Shown here: one piece after another, positions 7,449 to 16,023 of the stretch
Position numbering within the stretch: the first letter of the stretch is position 1
Layout of the letters: the number at the start of each line of letters is the position of its first letter
Assembly (NCBI RefSeq): GCF_041435495.1
Contig: NZ_CP108644.1
Span: 4,759,501 to 4,823,500, forward strand
Direction of reading: 5' to 3'
DNA from: Streptomyces sp. NBC_01116
GTDB taxonomy: Bacteria > Actinomycetota > Actinomycetes > Streptomycetales > Streptomycetaceae
DNA length: 64,000 nt
Made by a program: the position numbers and the translations under genes
The notes under the pieces: model-generated
Told to the model about the DNA's origin: nothing
Database searches by the model: none
What the model saw: only the letters and a program-made list of their open reading frames with translations

Positions 7449-9434
7449 GTGAGCACGGTGGCGAGCACGACGGAAGCGAACGAGGGAGAGGGAGGGCGCG
7501 AGCGCGGGGGCGGGAGCAGAGGGCCGGAGGAGGCTGTCGCGTCTCGGGAGCCCGTCGAGCAGTTGGCGGGGGAAGCCGGAGGGCAGGCCGCCGAGGCGGA
7601 GGCCACAGGGAAGGCCGCCGGGAGGACTGCGAGGAAAGCCGCCGGGAAGGCCACAGGGAAAGCCGCCGGGAAGGCGGGCGTGGGCGAGGCGGGTGCGGAC
7701 GGGCCCTCCCCTCTCCGTCTCCTCCTCTCCCGGGTCCGCCCGCACCGCGGCGTCCTCGTCCGCGCGGGCCTGCTCTCGCTCGCCGGATCCGGGGCGGGCC
7801 TCGCGATGCCGCTGATGGCGAAGCACGCGGTCGACGCGTTCGCCGCGGACCGCTCGCCCGCCGGACCGCTCGTCGCGCTGACCGTGCTCGTGCTGGTCGG
7901 CGCCTGCCTCTCCGCGTACGGGCGCTATCTCATGTCCCGTACGGGAGAAGGCGTCGTCCTGCGCGCACGCGACCAACTCGTGGGCCGCATCATGCGGTTG
8001 AAGGTCCCGGCGGTGGACCGGCTGACGCCGGGCGACCTCCAGTCACGCGTGACCAGCGACACGACCCTCCTGCGGACGGTCCTCTCCAGCGGCCTGGTCG
8101 AGTCGTTCAACAGCGTGCTGATGCTGCTGGGGACGATCGCCTTCATGGCGTACATGGACCTGACGCTGCTCGGCGTGACGCTGGTCGTGATCGTCGGCAT
8201 CGGTGCCGTGACCTCGCTGCTGATGCCGCGCATCCAGCGGGCCCAGCTCCGCGCCCAGGAGTCCGTGGGCGCGATGGGCGCGGCACTGGACCGGGTGCTC
8301 CAGGCCTTCCGCACGGTCAAGGCGAGCGGGGCGGAGGAGCGGGAGACGGCGGCCGTCGCGGCGGCCGCGCGGCACGCGCACGACCGGGGCGTCTCGGTGG
8401 CGCGGTGGTCGTCGGTCTCCGACGTCACGATGGCGATGTCGATCCAGCTGGCGTTCCTGGCGGTGCTGGGCGTGGGCGGCGCACGGGTGGCGTCCGGCGC
8501 GCTGGAGGTCTCGTCGCTGATCGCGTTCCTGCTCTACCTCTTCTATCTGATGGGCCCGATCGGCGGCCTGGTCGAGGGCTGGACGGGCTTGCAGAGCGGG
8601 CTCGCGGCGGTCCGCAGGATCGACGAGGTCGAGTCGCTGCCCGGCGAACCGGCCGCCGCGCCCGGAGCCGTACGGCAGGAGATCCCCGCGACTCCGCTCG
8701 GCGTCACGTTCCAGGACGTGGCGTTCGGGTACGGGGACGAGCGCGCGCCCGCCCACAAGGGGGTGACGTTCGACGTCCCGACCGGCGGTCTGGTCGCGCT
8801 GGTGGGCCCGTCGGGGGCGGGCAAGTCGACGGTGTTCAGCCTGCTGGAACGCTTCTACGACCACGACTCCGGCACCATCACCGTGGACGGCCGGGACATC
8901 CGGGACTGGCCGCTGGCCGAGCTGCGGGGCTCGCTGGCGTACGTGGAACAGGACGCGCCGGTCCTGGCCGGGACGCTGCGGGAGAACCTCGTCTTCGCCG
9001 CCCCGGACGCCGAGGAGAAGGCGCTGACGGAGGCGGTGGCCCGTACCCGTCTGGACAGCCTGGTCGACCGGCTGCCGGAGGGCCTGGACACGGCGGTGGG
9101 CCATCGCGGCGTCACCCTCTCCGGCGGCGAACGCCAGCGGATAGCCATCGCACGGGCCCTGTTGCGCCGCCCGCGGCTGCTGCTGCTCGACGAGGTGACC
9201 TCGCAACTGGACGCGGTCAACGAGCAGGCGCTGCGCGACGTGATCCTCGAACTGGCGGAACATACGACGGTGCTGGTCATCGCGCACCGCCTCTCCACCG
9301 TCCGGCACGCGGACCGCATCGTGGTCCTGGAGGACGGCCGGGTCCGGACGGCGGGCACGCATGAGGAGCTGATCGCCGGGGACGACCTCTACCGCGAGCT
9401 GGCGACGACGCAGCTGGCGGCGGACGCGCGGTAA
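7449..9434 (+). CDS. ABC exporter, fused membrane and ATPase domains
   Basis: A half-transporter of 661 residues. It probably dimerises in the cytoplasmic membrane and exports an unknown lipophilic compound or drug. After a charged cytosolic extension of about 85 residues come six membrane segments and then the nucleotide-binding domain: Walker A GPSGAGKST (about 452), signature LSGGERQR (about 557), Walker B LLLLDEVTSQLD and H-loop IAHRLSTV. The Walker B glutamate is intact, so hydrolysis is expected. GTG 7449 was chosen because GGAGGGGG precedes it; reading from ATG 7377 would cross the intergenic repeat tail. The Lys/Ala/Gly-rich extension (KAAGKATGKAAGKAG) is unusual for the family. Confidence 0.9.
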   Translation: MSTVASTTEANEGEGGRERGGGSRGPEEAVASREPVEQLAGEAGGQAAEAEATGKAAGRTARKAAGKATGKAAGKAGVGEAGADGPSPLRLLLSRVRPHRGVLVRAGLLSLAGSGAGLAMPLMAKHAVDAFAADRSPAGPLVALTVLVLVGACLSAYGRYLMSRTGEGVVLRARDQLVGRIMRLKVPAVDRLTPGDLQSRVTSDTTLLRTVLSSGLVESFNSVLMLLGTIAFMAYMDLTLLGVTLVVIVGIGAVTSLLMPRIQRAQLRAQESVGAMGAALDRVLQAFRTVKASGAEERETAAVAAAARHAHDRGVSVARWSSVSDVTMAMSIQLAFLAVLGVGGARVASGALEVSSLIAFLLYLFYLMGPIGGLVEGWTGLQSGLAAVRRIDEVESLPGEPAAAPGAVRQEIPATPLGVTFQDVAFGYGDERAPAHKGVTFDVPTGGLVALVGPSGAGKSTVFSLLERFYDHDSGTITVDGRDIRDWPLAELRGSLAYVEQDAPVLAGTLRENLVFAAPDAEEKALTEAVARTRLDSLVDRLPEGLDTAVGHRGVTLSGGERQRIAIARALLRRPRLLLLDEVTSQLDAVNEQALRDVILELAEHTTVLVIAHRLSTVRHADRIVVLEDGRVRTAGTHEELIAGDDLYRELATTQLAADAR

Positions 9435-9438
9435 GGCT

Positions 9439-10026
9439 TCAGCGGGCGTAGTCCTTGAGCTCCTCGGTGTCCAGGGTGATGTCGACGGGGCCGGGGAGGG
9501 GGACGGCGTCGCCGTAGTCGTACGAGAGCTGCTGCCGGTAGCGGCCCTTGTCGGGCTCGCTGTGGACGACGAGAGTGTCCGACTCGCGGTCGATCAAGAG
9601 GTACACGGGGATGTTCGCCGCCGCGTATCCGTGAGGCTTTTCGTTGCGGTCGCGCCGGTCGGTGTCGTGGTCGTAGGAGGTCACTTCCACGGTCATCAGC
9701 ACACCATCGGCGGGCGCCCACTCCCCTTGCCCGGCGAAGTGCCGACGGGGGGCGAGAGCGCCGTCGGGCCGGGCTCGTCCCTGCCGGTACGCCTCCACCA
9801 TCAGCCCTTGCTCGGGGTGGAGGTCGAGGTCGGGGCGATGCTGCATGCATTGACGCAGCAGCCACATGAAGATGGTTCCGTGGTCCCCGTCCGGCACGGG
9901 CTTGACCTCCAGCTTTCCGTTGATGAGCTCAAGCGTCACGGTCTCGGGGGACGTGCGGGCGAGCTGCTCGAAGTCCTCGACGGACAGCTGGGCGTGCGGG
10001 ACGTGATCGGCGGTGCTGGGGGTCAT
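9439..10026 (-). CDS. Uma2-family (DUF820) putative endonuclease
   Basis: A 195-residue protein of the Uma2 family, which has a PD-(D/E)XK nuclease-like core and is greatly expanded in Streptomyces and cyanobacteria; no biochemical role is established. The pattern ELINGKLEVKP near the N-terminus, RPDGALAPRRHF, VLMTVEVTSYDHDTDRRDRNEK and the IPVYLLIDRE strand is family-typical, with Asp, Glu and Lys at the expected catalytic places (PDG, VEV, EKP). ATG 10026 starts the conserved part; the longer frame upstream is not used. It ends 5 bp from the stop of the ABC exporter (convergent). A second family member lies at 31739. Confidence 0.82.
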   Translation of the reverse strand: MTPSTADHVPHAQLSVEDFEQLARTSPETVTLELINGKLEVKPVPDGDHGTIFMWLLRQCMQHRPDLDLHPEQGLMVEAYRQGRARPDGALAPRRHFAGQGEWAPADGVLMTVEVTSYDHDTDRRDRNEKPHGYAAANIPVYLLIDRESDTLVVHSEPDKGRYRQQLSYDYGDAVPLPGPVDITLDTEELKDYAR

Positions 10027-10082
10027 GGCGTCGCCTCCTCCCCTCCATCGTGCCCTGTCCGGTCTGTGGGTGAGCCGCACGC

Positions 10083-11006
10083 TCATCGGTATGTCCTCTC
10101 GGACCGGGGGATCAGGCCTGCCCGGACCGCGTTCATCCGGTCCCGTACGCCAGGCGGCTGCACGGCCCCCGGCGGGCCGACCGGCGGTTGGGGGGACGGC
10201 CCCCGGCAGGGCCGGCAGAGCCCGCCGAGCAGCGCTTCGGGCCTGCCGGGGGCCCCGCACCCACCGCACTCCAGGGTGCGCAGGACCGTACGGGGGCTTG
10301 GCACGATCCGCTCGGGCGGCAGCTTGTCGCGCAGGCGCCGTTCGACGAGGCGGGCGGCGCAGTGGACGGGCGACGGCAGCCCGCCGGTGAGCGCGTGCAG
10401 CAGCTCGGCTTCCGTGGCGCCTCGCGCGAACCACTCGCTGACCCGCGGTTCCAGATGTACGCAGTCGGCGGCGGACAGCGTCAGCGCGGGGGCGGTCCGG
10501 CCGAGCGCCGCCAGCAGGATGAACGCCCGCGAACGGGTCGGCCGTTGGGGCTCGTCCGGCGGGGCGTCACCCCGGGTGAAGGCGTTCCACCAGTCGTCCT
10601 CGCGTGCGGTGCGGGAGAAGAAGGTGCGGGTCACCCAGAGCATGACCTCGTCGGTGAGCACGCACTCGCTGCCGCGCCGCAGGTGGCCCGCGTCCTGGAG
10701 CCGGTTGAGGGTCGTGCTCAGGGCGCACTGACCGTACGGCAGGTGCTTGGCCAGGGTCTTCACGGAGATGTCGGAGCCGTTGGGCAGCCGGTCGATGTAG
10801 GCGGCGACGGCGGCGTCGCGGGGGAGGAGGTGGGTGAAGTCCCGTTCGGTGCGCGGGCGTTCGCCGGGGGCGGAGCGCTTGCCGTAGCCGGGGTTGGCCA
10901 GGGGGTGAGGGGTCGCTGAGGGGTGCGTGGGCGGGGTCGCGGCACCGCTCTCGGGCGGGGTCTCGCGCGGGGCGCGGTGGGCATCACTAAGCTGGCTGGC
11001 AGCCAT
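10083..11006 (-). CDS. helix-turn-helix (MarR/winged-helix-like) regulator with a C-terminal Cys cluster
   Basis: A 307-residue protein. An N-terminal Pro/Ala-rich tail (1-50) is followed by a winged-helix segment (AYIDRLPNGSDISVKTLAKHLPYGQCALSTTLNRLQDAGHL, about 64-104) with a recognition-helix pattern. An all-helical middle follows, then a four-cysteine motif CGGCGAPGRPEALLGGLCRPC (about 246-266) that could bind zinc. The overall type recurs in Streptomyces as helix-turn-helix domain proteins of unknown target. ATG 11006 is the first start; its ribosome site (GAAAGAAACG) is weak. It precedes the Uma2 gene on the same strand after a 56-bp gap. Confidence 0.75.
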   Translation of the reverse strand: MAASQLSDAHRAPRETPPESGAATPPTHPSATPHPLANPGYGKRSAPGERPRTERDFTHLLPRDAAVAAYIDRLPNGSDISVKTLAKHLPYGQCALSTTLNRLQDAGHLRRGSECVLTDEVMLWVTRTFFSRTAREDDWWNAFTRGDAPPDEPQRPTRSRAFILLAALGRTAPALTLSAADCVHLEPRVSEWFARGATEAELLHALTGGLPSPVHCAARLVERRLRDKLPPERIVPSPRTVLRTLECGGCGAPGRPEALLGGLCRPCRGPSPQPPVGPPGAVQPPGVRDRMNAVRAGLIPRSERTYR

Positions 11007-11468
11007 GGGGATCGTTTCTTTCTGAGTGGGGCGATCTTCGGTGGTCAGACCCCTGTCGGTGTTGGAGCACCGGCGGGGGTCGACTTTTTGGGTCAGGTCC
11101 TGCGCACGCTAGAGCCTGGCGACCGTGTGTCGCAACTCGATCACAAATTGTCAACTTCGCAGCCAGGGTGGGTGGGTGGGACAACTGACCCATCCACCCC
11201 ATCCTTGTTAAGAGCGCTCGGATCTCACGGCTTGAGCTTCGGGAGGTCGAAGCGGAACGGGGGGGAGGGCGGCATGGAGGACACGAAGGACATGGAGGGC
11301 GCGGGCACGGTGTCCGACAGCCCGCGATCGTCGCGCTGCACTGCGCCGCGACCTTCGACCGCTGTGACGCTGTGACGACCGTCACCCTCGATTCCTCCTG
11401 GGTAGTGTCGACCGGATGACCTGCGGCGGGCGTATACCCGGTGAAGCGAAAGATCCGGGAGCAACCTT
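11007..11468. promoter_or_regulatory. divergent intergenic region between the HTH gene and the ECF sigma gene
   Basis: This 462-bp region has no supported gene. It contains a 10-bp hairpin (GGTGGGTGGG 11171-11180 with CCCATCCACC 11189-11198, one wobble), a GTGAC-N4-GTCAC inverted repeat (11372-11385) and the sequence TTGACA on the minus strand (11148-11153), which may be part of the HTH gene promoter. The ECF ribosome site is GGGAG at 11457-11461. Confidence 0.4.
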
Positions 11469-11969
11469 TTGACCGTCGAGGAGTTCGAAGAGTTCTACGC
11501 CCAGGCGGTCGCGCGTCTCACAGGCCAGCTGTACGTGATGACCGGCGACCTCCAGGAGGCGCAGGACGTCGTGCAGGAAGCGTTCGTCAAGGCATGGGTC
11601 CGGCGCGGCCGGCTGGACCGCGACGGCAGCCCCGAGGCGTGGATCCGTACGGTCGCCTGGCGGCTGGCGGTGAGCCGTTGGCGCTTCCGGCGGCGTTCGG
11701 CGGACGCCTGGAACCGGGGCAGCGGCGCGCCCGGACACGTGGAGCCGCCCGGCCCGGGCCATGTGGTCCTGGTCGACGCGCTCCGCGAACTGCCTCCGCA
11801 ACAGCGGCGGACGCTGACCCTGCACTACCTGTGCGACCTCACGGTCGAGCAGATCGCCGGAGAGACCGGGCTTTCCGGCAGCACGATCAAGACGCATCTG
11901 GTTCGCGGACGGGCGGCGCTCGCCCACCGTCTGGGGGACCCGCGCATGGAGGAGGCGCCTGATGTCTGA
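11469..11969 (+). CDS. ECF RNA polymerase sigma factor (SigE-family type)
   Basis: A 166-residue sigma-70-family factor that would direct RNA polymerase to a small alternative regulon. Region 2 is EEFYAQAVARLTGQLYVMTGDLQEAQDVVQEAFVKAW (about 5-41), and region 4 is LRELPPQQRRTLTLHYLCDLTVEQIAGETGLSGSTIKTHLVRGRAAL (about 101-147) with its helix-turn-helix. The start is TTG 11469, since GGGAG lies 7 bases before it and region 2 begins at once. It overlaps the next gene by 8 bp, so translation is probably coupled to its membrane partner. Confidence 0.92.
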   Translation: MTVEEFEEFYAQAVARLTGQLYVMTGDLQEAQDVVQEAFVKAWVRRGRLDRDGSPEAWIRTVAWRLAVSRWRFRRRSADAWNRGSGAPGHVEPPGPGHVVLVDALRELPPQQRRTLTLHYLCDLTVEQIAGETGLSGSTIKTHLVRGRAALAHRLGDPRMEEAPDV

Positions 11970-12492
11970 CCCGCGGGATCCGTTGCGGTCCCTGTTCCGG
12001 GAGGCCGGTGAGTTCGGGCAGACCCGTTCCGACGCGGACACCGCGTCGAGCATCACGCAGCGCGGAATGCGCGCGCAGCGACGCCGGATGGCCGTGGTCG
12101 CGGTGGGTGTGTGCCTGGTCGTCGGCGGGAGCGGCGCGGTCGCGGTGGGCCTGCTGCCGGTGCGGCCGCAGCCGGTCGCCCCGGCCACGGGCCCGTCGCC
12201 CGGCTACCCGTCACCCGGCTACCCGTCGCCCGTGCCGTCGGACCGGCTGCCGGAGTCGCCGTCGTTGCCGCCGACGCCGGGCGCGACGTTGCCCGGGGGC
12301 GCGGAGACCTCCGGGGCGGAGGCCCCGTCGGGCCGGTCCACGGGACCGGGCGGAGCACCCACGCGTACGCGTACGAGTGCGGGCACGGGTACAGGCACGG
12401 GCACGGGCACGGGTACGACCGTGAGCACGACGCGGCCGCCGCCGACGTCCACGCCGTCGGCGACGACCTATGGGGCGACGTCGGTGCCCTGA
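11962..12492 (+). CDS. single-pass membrane protein, probable partner (anti-sigma) of the ECF factor
   Basis: A 176-residue protein: a short cytosolic N-terminus, one membrane segment (MAVVAVGVCLVVGGSGAVAVGLL, about 43-65), then a long Pro/Ser/Thr/Gly-rich extracytoplasmic tail. The tail holds repeats (PSPGYPSPGYPSP) and a run of alternating Gly-Thr encoded by a GGCACG-type hexamer repeat (12380-12420). The 8-bp overlap with the sigma gene suggests an anti-sigma or sensor role. No zinc-binding anti-sigma motif (HxxxCxxC) is visible, so this rests on context alone. Confidence 0.7.
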   Translation: MSDPRDPLRSLFREAGEFGQTRSDADTASSITQRGMRAQRRRMAVVAVGVCLVVGGSGAVAVGLLPVRPQPVAPATGPSPGYPSPGYPSPVPSDRLPESPSLPPTPGATLPGGAETSGAEAPSGRSTGPGGAPTRTRTSAGTGTGTGTGTGTTVSTTRPPPTSTPSATTYGATSVP

Positions 12493-12649
12493 CCCCGCCT
12501 TTGTCGCTGCCGCTCCGCCGGCGTGCGCTTCCCTCTCCCCTCCCCGTTCCTTCCGTTCCTTCCCCGTCCCCTCCCGTGCCCCGGCGGCTTCACCGGGCTG
12601 TCCCGTACGCCTCGACGTATCCGCGAGCCGCGCCCGAAAGGTGCCTCAG

Positions 12650-13912
12650 TTGTCCACGATCTCCCCAGGTCTGCGGCCTCCGGCCGGCCGCCCCGTACCT
12701 CCCGAGCCCCGGACCGCCGCCCCGGCCGGGCCCTGGGCGGGGCGGTTCCGCCGGGCGGCGGCCCGCCTGACCCCGGCCGACCGGACGGTGCTGTGGCTCT
12801 ACCTCCTGACACGAATAACCCTGGGGATCACGGCCCACTTCGCCCGCTGGCTGTTTCCGGCCCACTCCGGCACGCGGGAGGCGGCGTCCGTCCTCGCGCC
12901 CTTCCAGCGGTGGGACGCGAACCACTACCTCCACATAGCGCGCGACGGCTACTTCCCCGCCGGCTCGGGCCCGTGGACGAGTGGCTGGGACAACCGCGAG
13001 GCGTTCTTCCCCGGCTATCCCTTCCTTCTCCGTGCCGTGCACACGGTGGTGCCCGACTGGACGGCGGCCGGGCTGCTCATCTCGTTCGTCGCGGGGGCGG
13101 TGGCCGTACTGGCCCTGTCCCGTATCGCGCGGACGTATCTGCCGGAGGACGCGGCGGGCCGCCGTACGGCCGTTCTCTTCCTGCTCTCGCCCTGCGCGGT
13201 GTTCCTGGCCGTCGGCTACACGGAGGCGCTGTTCCTCGCGTTCGCCCTGCCCGCCTGGCTCGCCGCTGTGCGGCACCGTTGGGCGTCGGCCGCCGTGCTG
13301 ACGGCGCTGGCGACGACGGTGCGCGTCAGTGGCCTGTTCCTCGCCGCCGCCGTCGCCCTGCTCTTCGTGCTGACCGCCCGGGGCAGGCAGAGGGGCGAGC
13401 AGGGCCGACGGGACCGGCGGGCGGCGGGCTGGATGCTGCTTCCGGCGCTGCCGCCGGCCGCGTACAGCTGGTATCTGCACGCGCACACCGGCGACTGGAT
13501 GGCCTGGAAGCACGCGCAGGAACGCGGGTGGTACCGGACGTTCCACACCCCGTGGGAGGCGTGGGAGAACACCTGGAGCGGGGCGTTCGGCCACACGCAG
13601 ACGACCGGCTACGCGCTCATGTTCCAGGCGGAACTGCTGGCGATGCTGGTGGGGCTCGCGCTGGTGGCCGTGCTCCTGTACCGCCGCCGCTGGCCCGAGG
13701 CGCTGTACGTGGCCCTCAGCCTCTGGGCCCTGGGCACCTCGTACTGGTACACGTCGATCCCGCGCGCGACGCTGCTGTGGTGGCCGCTGTGGATCGGCCT
13801 GGCGGCGCTGAGCCTGCGGTGGCCGTGGTTCAGGACGGCGTACCTGAGCGTGGCCGCACCGGTGACGACGCTCGTCGCGCTGACGTTCCTGACGGGGAGG
13901 TGGGCGGGGTGA
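12650..13912 (+). CDS. PIG-V-like polytopic glycosyltransferase
   Basis: A membrane protein of about 420 residues with roughly ten hydrophobic segments, resembling the PIG-V mannosyltransferase family, which uses polyprenyl-phosphate sugars on the outer face of the membrane. The first extracytoplasmic loop has FQRWDANHYLHIARDGY (about 85-101) with the WD/H pattern of the catalytic loop. FFPGYPFLLRAV, LLSPCAVFLAVGYTEALFLAF and SIPRATLLWWPLWIGL are also family-like. TTG 12650 was chosen because GAAAGGTG precedes it; GTG 12641 is the alternative. Its acceptor is unknown. It converges on the imine-reductase-like gene. Confidence 0.8.
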   Translation: MSTISPGLRPPAGRPVPPEPRTAAPAGPWAGRFRRAAARLTPADRTVLWLYLLTRITLGITAHFARWLFPAHSGTREAASVLAPFQRWDANHYLHIARDGYFPAGSGPWTSGWDNREAFFPGYPFLLRAVHTVVPDWTAAGLLISFVAGAVAVLALSRIARTYLPEDAAGRRTAVLFLLSPCAVFLAVGYTEALFLAFALPAWLAAVRHRWASAAVLTALATTVRVSGLFLAAAVALLFVLTARGRQRGEQGRRDRRAAGWMLLPALPPAAYSWYLHAHTGDWMAWKHAQERGWYRTFHTPWEAWENTWSGAFGHTQTTGYALMFQAELLAMLVGLALVAVLLYRRRWPEALYVALSLWALGTSYWYTSIPRATLLWWPLWIGLAALSLRWPWFRTAYLSVAAPVTTLVALTFLTGRWAG

Positions 13913-13957
13913 GCAGGTCCCGCGCTCCGGGCGACGACGGCAGTTCGACGACAGGAC

Positions 13958-14854
13958 CTAGGCGGCGGGCCGGGGCTCCTTGAGGATCTCCGTCAGCGCG
14001 GCGATGCTCTGCGTCCCGTAACCGGCCCGCACCGCCCGCTCCAGCAGCTCGTGGAACGGCTTGTGCCACTCCACGTCGAGGCCCGCTTCCTTCCCCAGCT
14101 CCGCGTCGTGCGCGGCCCCGGCCACGAAGACGTTCACCGACGACAGCGGCTCGCTGTAGTCGCCGCTGTCGATCTCCCGGGCCAGCACGGGCAGCACCGA
14201 GGCGATCATCTCCAGCCACTGCTCGCTGAACCGCACCATCGAAGCCGCCTCCAGGCCACGTGCCTGTAGCGCCGCCGCTCCCTGGAAGAAGCCGACGAGC
14301 GCGGGCAGCAGCGTGCCACCCACCGCCATCTCGTACAGCGCGGCGAGGTCCGGGTCGGGGCCGAGATACACGGTGTCCCCGCCCAGCACCCGCAGGACCG
14401 GCTCGTACGCGGTGAAGACCGCGGCATCGCCGCTGTAGTAGAGAAGTGTGTCCGCGGCGCCGACCGCCGGCGGTACGTTCTTGATCGCACCGCCGAGACA
14501 GCGCGCGCCGTGCCCTCGCGCCCACTCGGCCATGCGGCGGGCGTCGGCCGGGGTTCCGCTGTTGAGGGTCACGAGGTCCCGGCCCTCCAGCGCGGCGGTC
14601 GCCGGTTCCAGGGCCTCGAAGGTGTCCTCGTACGTCGTCAGGCAGGCGATGACCAGCTGGCTCGCCGCTACGGCTTCCGCCACCGTCTCCGGATGCGCGG
14701 CGCCCTTGGCGACGAGCGGGGCCGCCCGCGACGCTGTTCTGTTCCACACCGTGGTCGGGTGTCCCGCCTCGACGAAGGCCGCCGCCAGGGCGCTGCCCAT
14801 CGCGCCCAGGCCGAGGACGGTCACGGAGGTCTGGGGTTGGTTCCGCATGGACAT
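13958..14854 (-). CDS. NADPH-dependent imine-reductase-like oxidoreductase
   Basis: A 298-residue enzyme of the 6-phosphogluconate/3-hydroxyisobutyrate dehydrogenase superfamily, closest in pattern to imine reductases. The N-terminal Rossmann motif is VLGLGAMGSALA (about 13-24), WNRT gives an arginine expected to favour NADPH, and VTLNSGTP and GGAIKNVP follow. The interdomain helix is DLAALYEMAVGG, where imine reductases place a catalytic Tyr or Asp. The C-terminal helical domain would mediate dimerisation. It is divergent from an HxlR regulator 172 bp away, a frequent pairing. The substrate is unknown. Confidence 0.8.
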   Translation of the reverse strand: MSMRNQPQTSVTVLGLGAMGSALAAAFVEAGHPTTVWNRTASRAAPLVAKGAAHPETVAEAVAASQLVIACLTTYEDTFEALEPATAALEGRDLVTLNSGTPADARRMAEWARGHGARCLGGAIKNVPPAVGAADTLLYYSGDAAVFTAYEPVLRVLGGDTVYLGPDPDLAALYEMAVGGTLLPALVGFFQGAAALQARGLEAASMVRFSEQWLEMIASVLPVLAREIDSGDYSEPLSSVNVFVAGAAHDAELGKEAGLDVEWHKPFHELLERAVRAGYGTQSIAALTEILKEPRPAA

Positions 14855-14961
14855 CTTCCGCTCCTGTTAGGGGAGTTGGGGGAGTTGGGGGAGTTACGGA
14901 AGGCCCGGTGATTCCGGGCTTCGGTGATCTCCATGCTGTGGCGGCACAATAGATTGCACAA

Positions 14962-14999
14962 GTACCGACATTTTTGTTCGGTACCCACATTCTTGTCAG
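14962..14999. promoter_or_regulatory. tandem 19-bp operator-like repeat in the divergent promoter region
   Basis: Two adjacent 19-bp copies (14962-14980 and 14981-14999) match at 15 positions; the core is GTACC-N-ACATT-N-TTGT. The first copy also forms an inverted repeat GTACCGA-N9-TCGGTAC (14962-14968 and 14978-14984). It lies 28 bp before the HxlR start and is the most likely binding site of that regulator. Confidence 0.55.
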
Positions 15000-15026
15000 C
15001 GGAGCATGCTCGTCAGCGGAGGTGCC

Positions 15027-15353
15027 ATGCGGAAGTACACCTGCGGATTCGATGCCGCCATCGCCGTCATGGGCGGGAAGTGGAAAGGGCTGATCCTCTT
15101 CTGGCTCGGCGAGGAAGAGCGGTTGCGCTTCGGGGAGTTGCGGCGGACGGTCGCCGGGATCAGCGAGCGGATGCTGACTCTGCAACTGCGCGAGCTGGAG
15201 GCGGCGGGACTCGTCCACCGAGAGGTGCACGAGCAGGTGCCGCCCAAGGTGGAGTACTCGCTGACCGACTTCGGCCGCTCACTGGTCACCGCGCTGACGC
15301 CGCTCGGGGAGTGGGGCGAGGAGCACATCGACCGCCTCGAAGACCTGCCGTGA
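15027..15353 (+). CDS. HxlR-family transcriptional regulator
   Basis: A 108-residue winged-helix protein that typically responds to quinones or aldehydes and controls a neighbouring redox gene. The conserved start of the family, CGFDAAIAVMGGKWKGLILFWL, is intact, including the Cys near the N-terminus that some members use for redox sensing. ELRRTVAGISERMLTLQLRELEAAGLVHR is the recognition region. ATG 15027 was chosen since GGAGG precedes it by 4 bases; ATG 15006 is an alternative in a nearly duplicated context. The divergent imine-reductase-like gene is the likely target. Confidence 0.9.
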   Translation: MRKYTCGFDAAIAVMGGKWKGLILFWLGEEERLRFGELRRTVAGISERMLTLQLRELEAAGLVHREVHEQVPPKVEYSLTDFGRSLVTALTPLGEWGEEHIDRLEDLP

Positions 15354-15432
15354 CCGGCCGCGGCCGGCACGCGGGCAAGCCCCCCGGCACTCAGGCACTC
15401 AGGCTCAGGCGCGTTCCGGTGTGCTCCGGCGC

Positions 15433-15819
15433 TCAGCCTTCGGGGTAGAAGACGAAGAGCGTGCAGCCCGACGTCGTCTGCGGGATGTGCGACGAGCCGG
15501 CGGGAGCGTGGATGAACGAACCCGCGGGATAGTCCCGTTCGCCGTCGTTGAAGACACCGGAGACCACGAACACCTCTTCCGGCCCCGGTTCGTGGACGTC
15601 GATGCCCTCCCAGCAGGTGTGCGGATCCATCTCCAGCAGCTGGGCCTTCGCGCCGTTCCCGCCGCTCCACAGAGGACGCAGCCGAATACCGGGGAAGAGT
15701 TCATGCGTCGGCGCGTCGTGTACGGCGGACCAGACATAGCCGGGCAGCTGTCCGCCTGCCCGCACCGAAGTGTCTTCCGCCGGTACCTTGTGCGTCTTCT
15801 GTGGCATCTGTCCTGTCAT
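15433..15819 (-). CDS. cupin-domain protein (ChrR-like cupin)
   Basis: A small, single-domain beta-barrel protein of 128 residues. The metal-binding cupin motifs appear as GxDVHEPGPEEVFVVSGVFND (about 80-100; Glu and His donors) and PAGSFIHAPAGSSHIP (about 102-117; His). The arrangement resembles the cupin half of ChrR-type zinc sensors and of small dioxygenase-like cupins. No catalytic function can be assigned. The start is uncertain: ATG 15819 is used here, and ATG 15807 after AGGACAG is nearly as good. It converges on the HxlR gene. Confidence 0.75.
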   Translation of the reverse strand: MTGQMPQKTHKVPAEDTSVRAGGQLPGYVWSAVHDAPTHELFPGIRLRPLWSGGNGAKAQLLEMDPHTCWEGIDVHEPGPEEVFVVSGVFNDGERDYPAGSFIHAPAGSSHIPQTTSGCTLFVFYPEG

Positions 15820-16023
15820 GGGGCAATCTTCATCGACTGTCGACGCCCCGCCCGGTGCCCCGATCGACGTCTCCCGGGAACTTTCCTGCCGTGCACCGTG
15901 GAGCGGCAGTCGTCCACGCACCTCAGGCGGCGTTCGAGCCTGCCTGTGCCGCAAAGGTGTTCGGCGGGTGTTCGCGGGCGACGAGAGTTCGTCGTCGTAT
16001 CCGACGCGCTTATGGAGCGGCCG

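Noticed and set aside
11211..11222. AGAGCGCTCGGA as another LacI/CebR operator
   Set aside because: Only the central GAGCGCTC matches; no sugar gene is near, and the 8-bp core is expected by chance in such GC-rich DNA.
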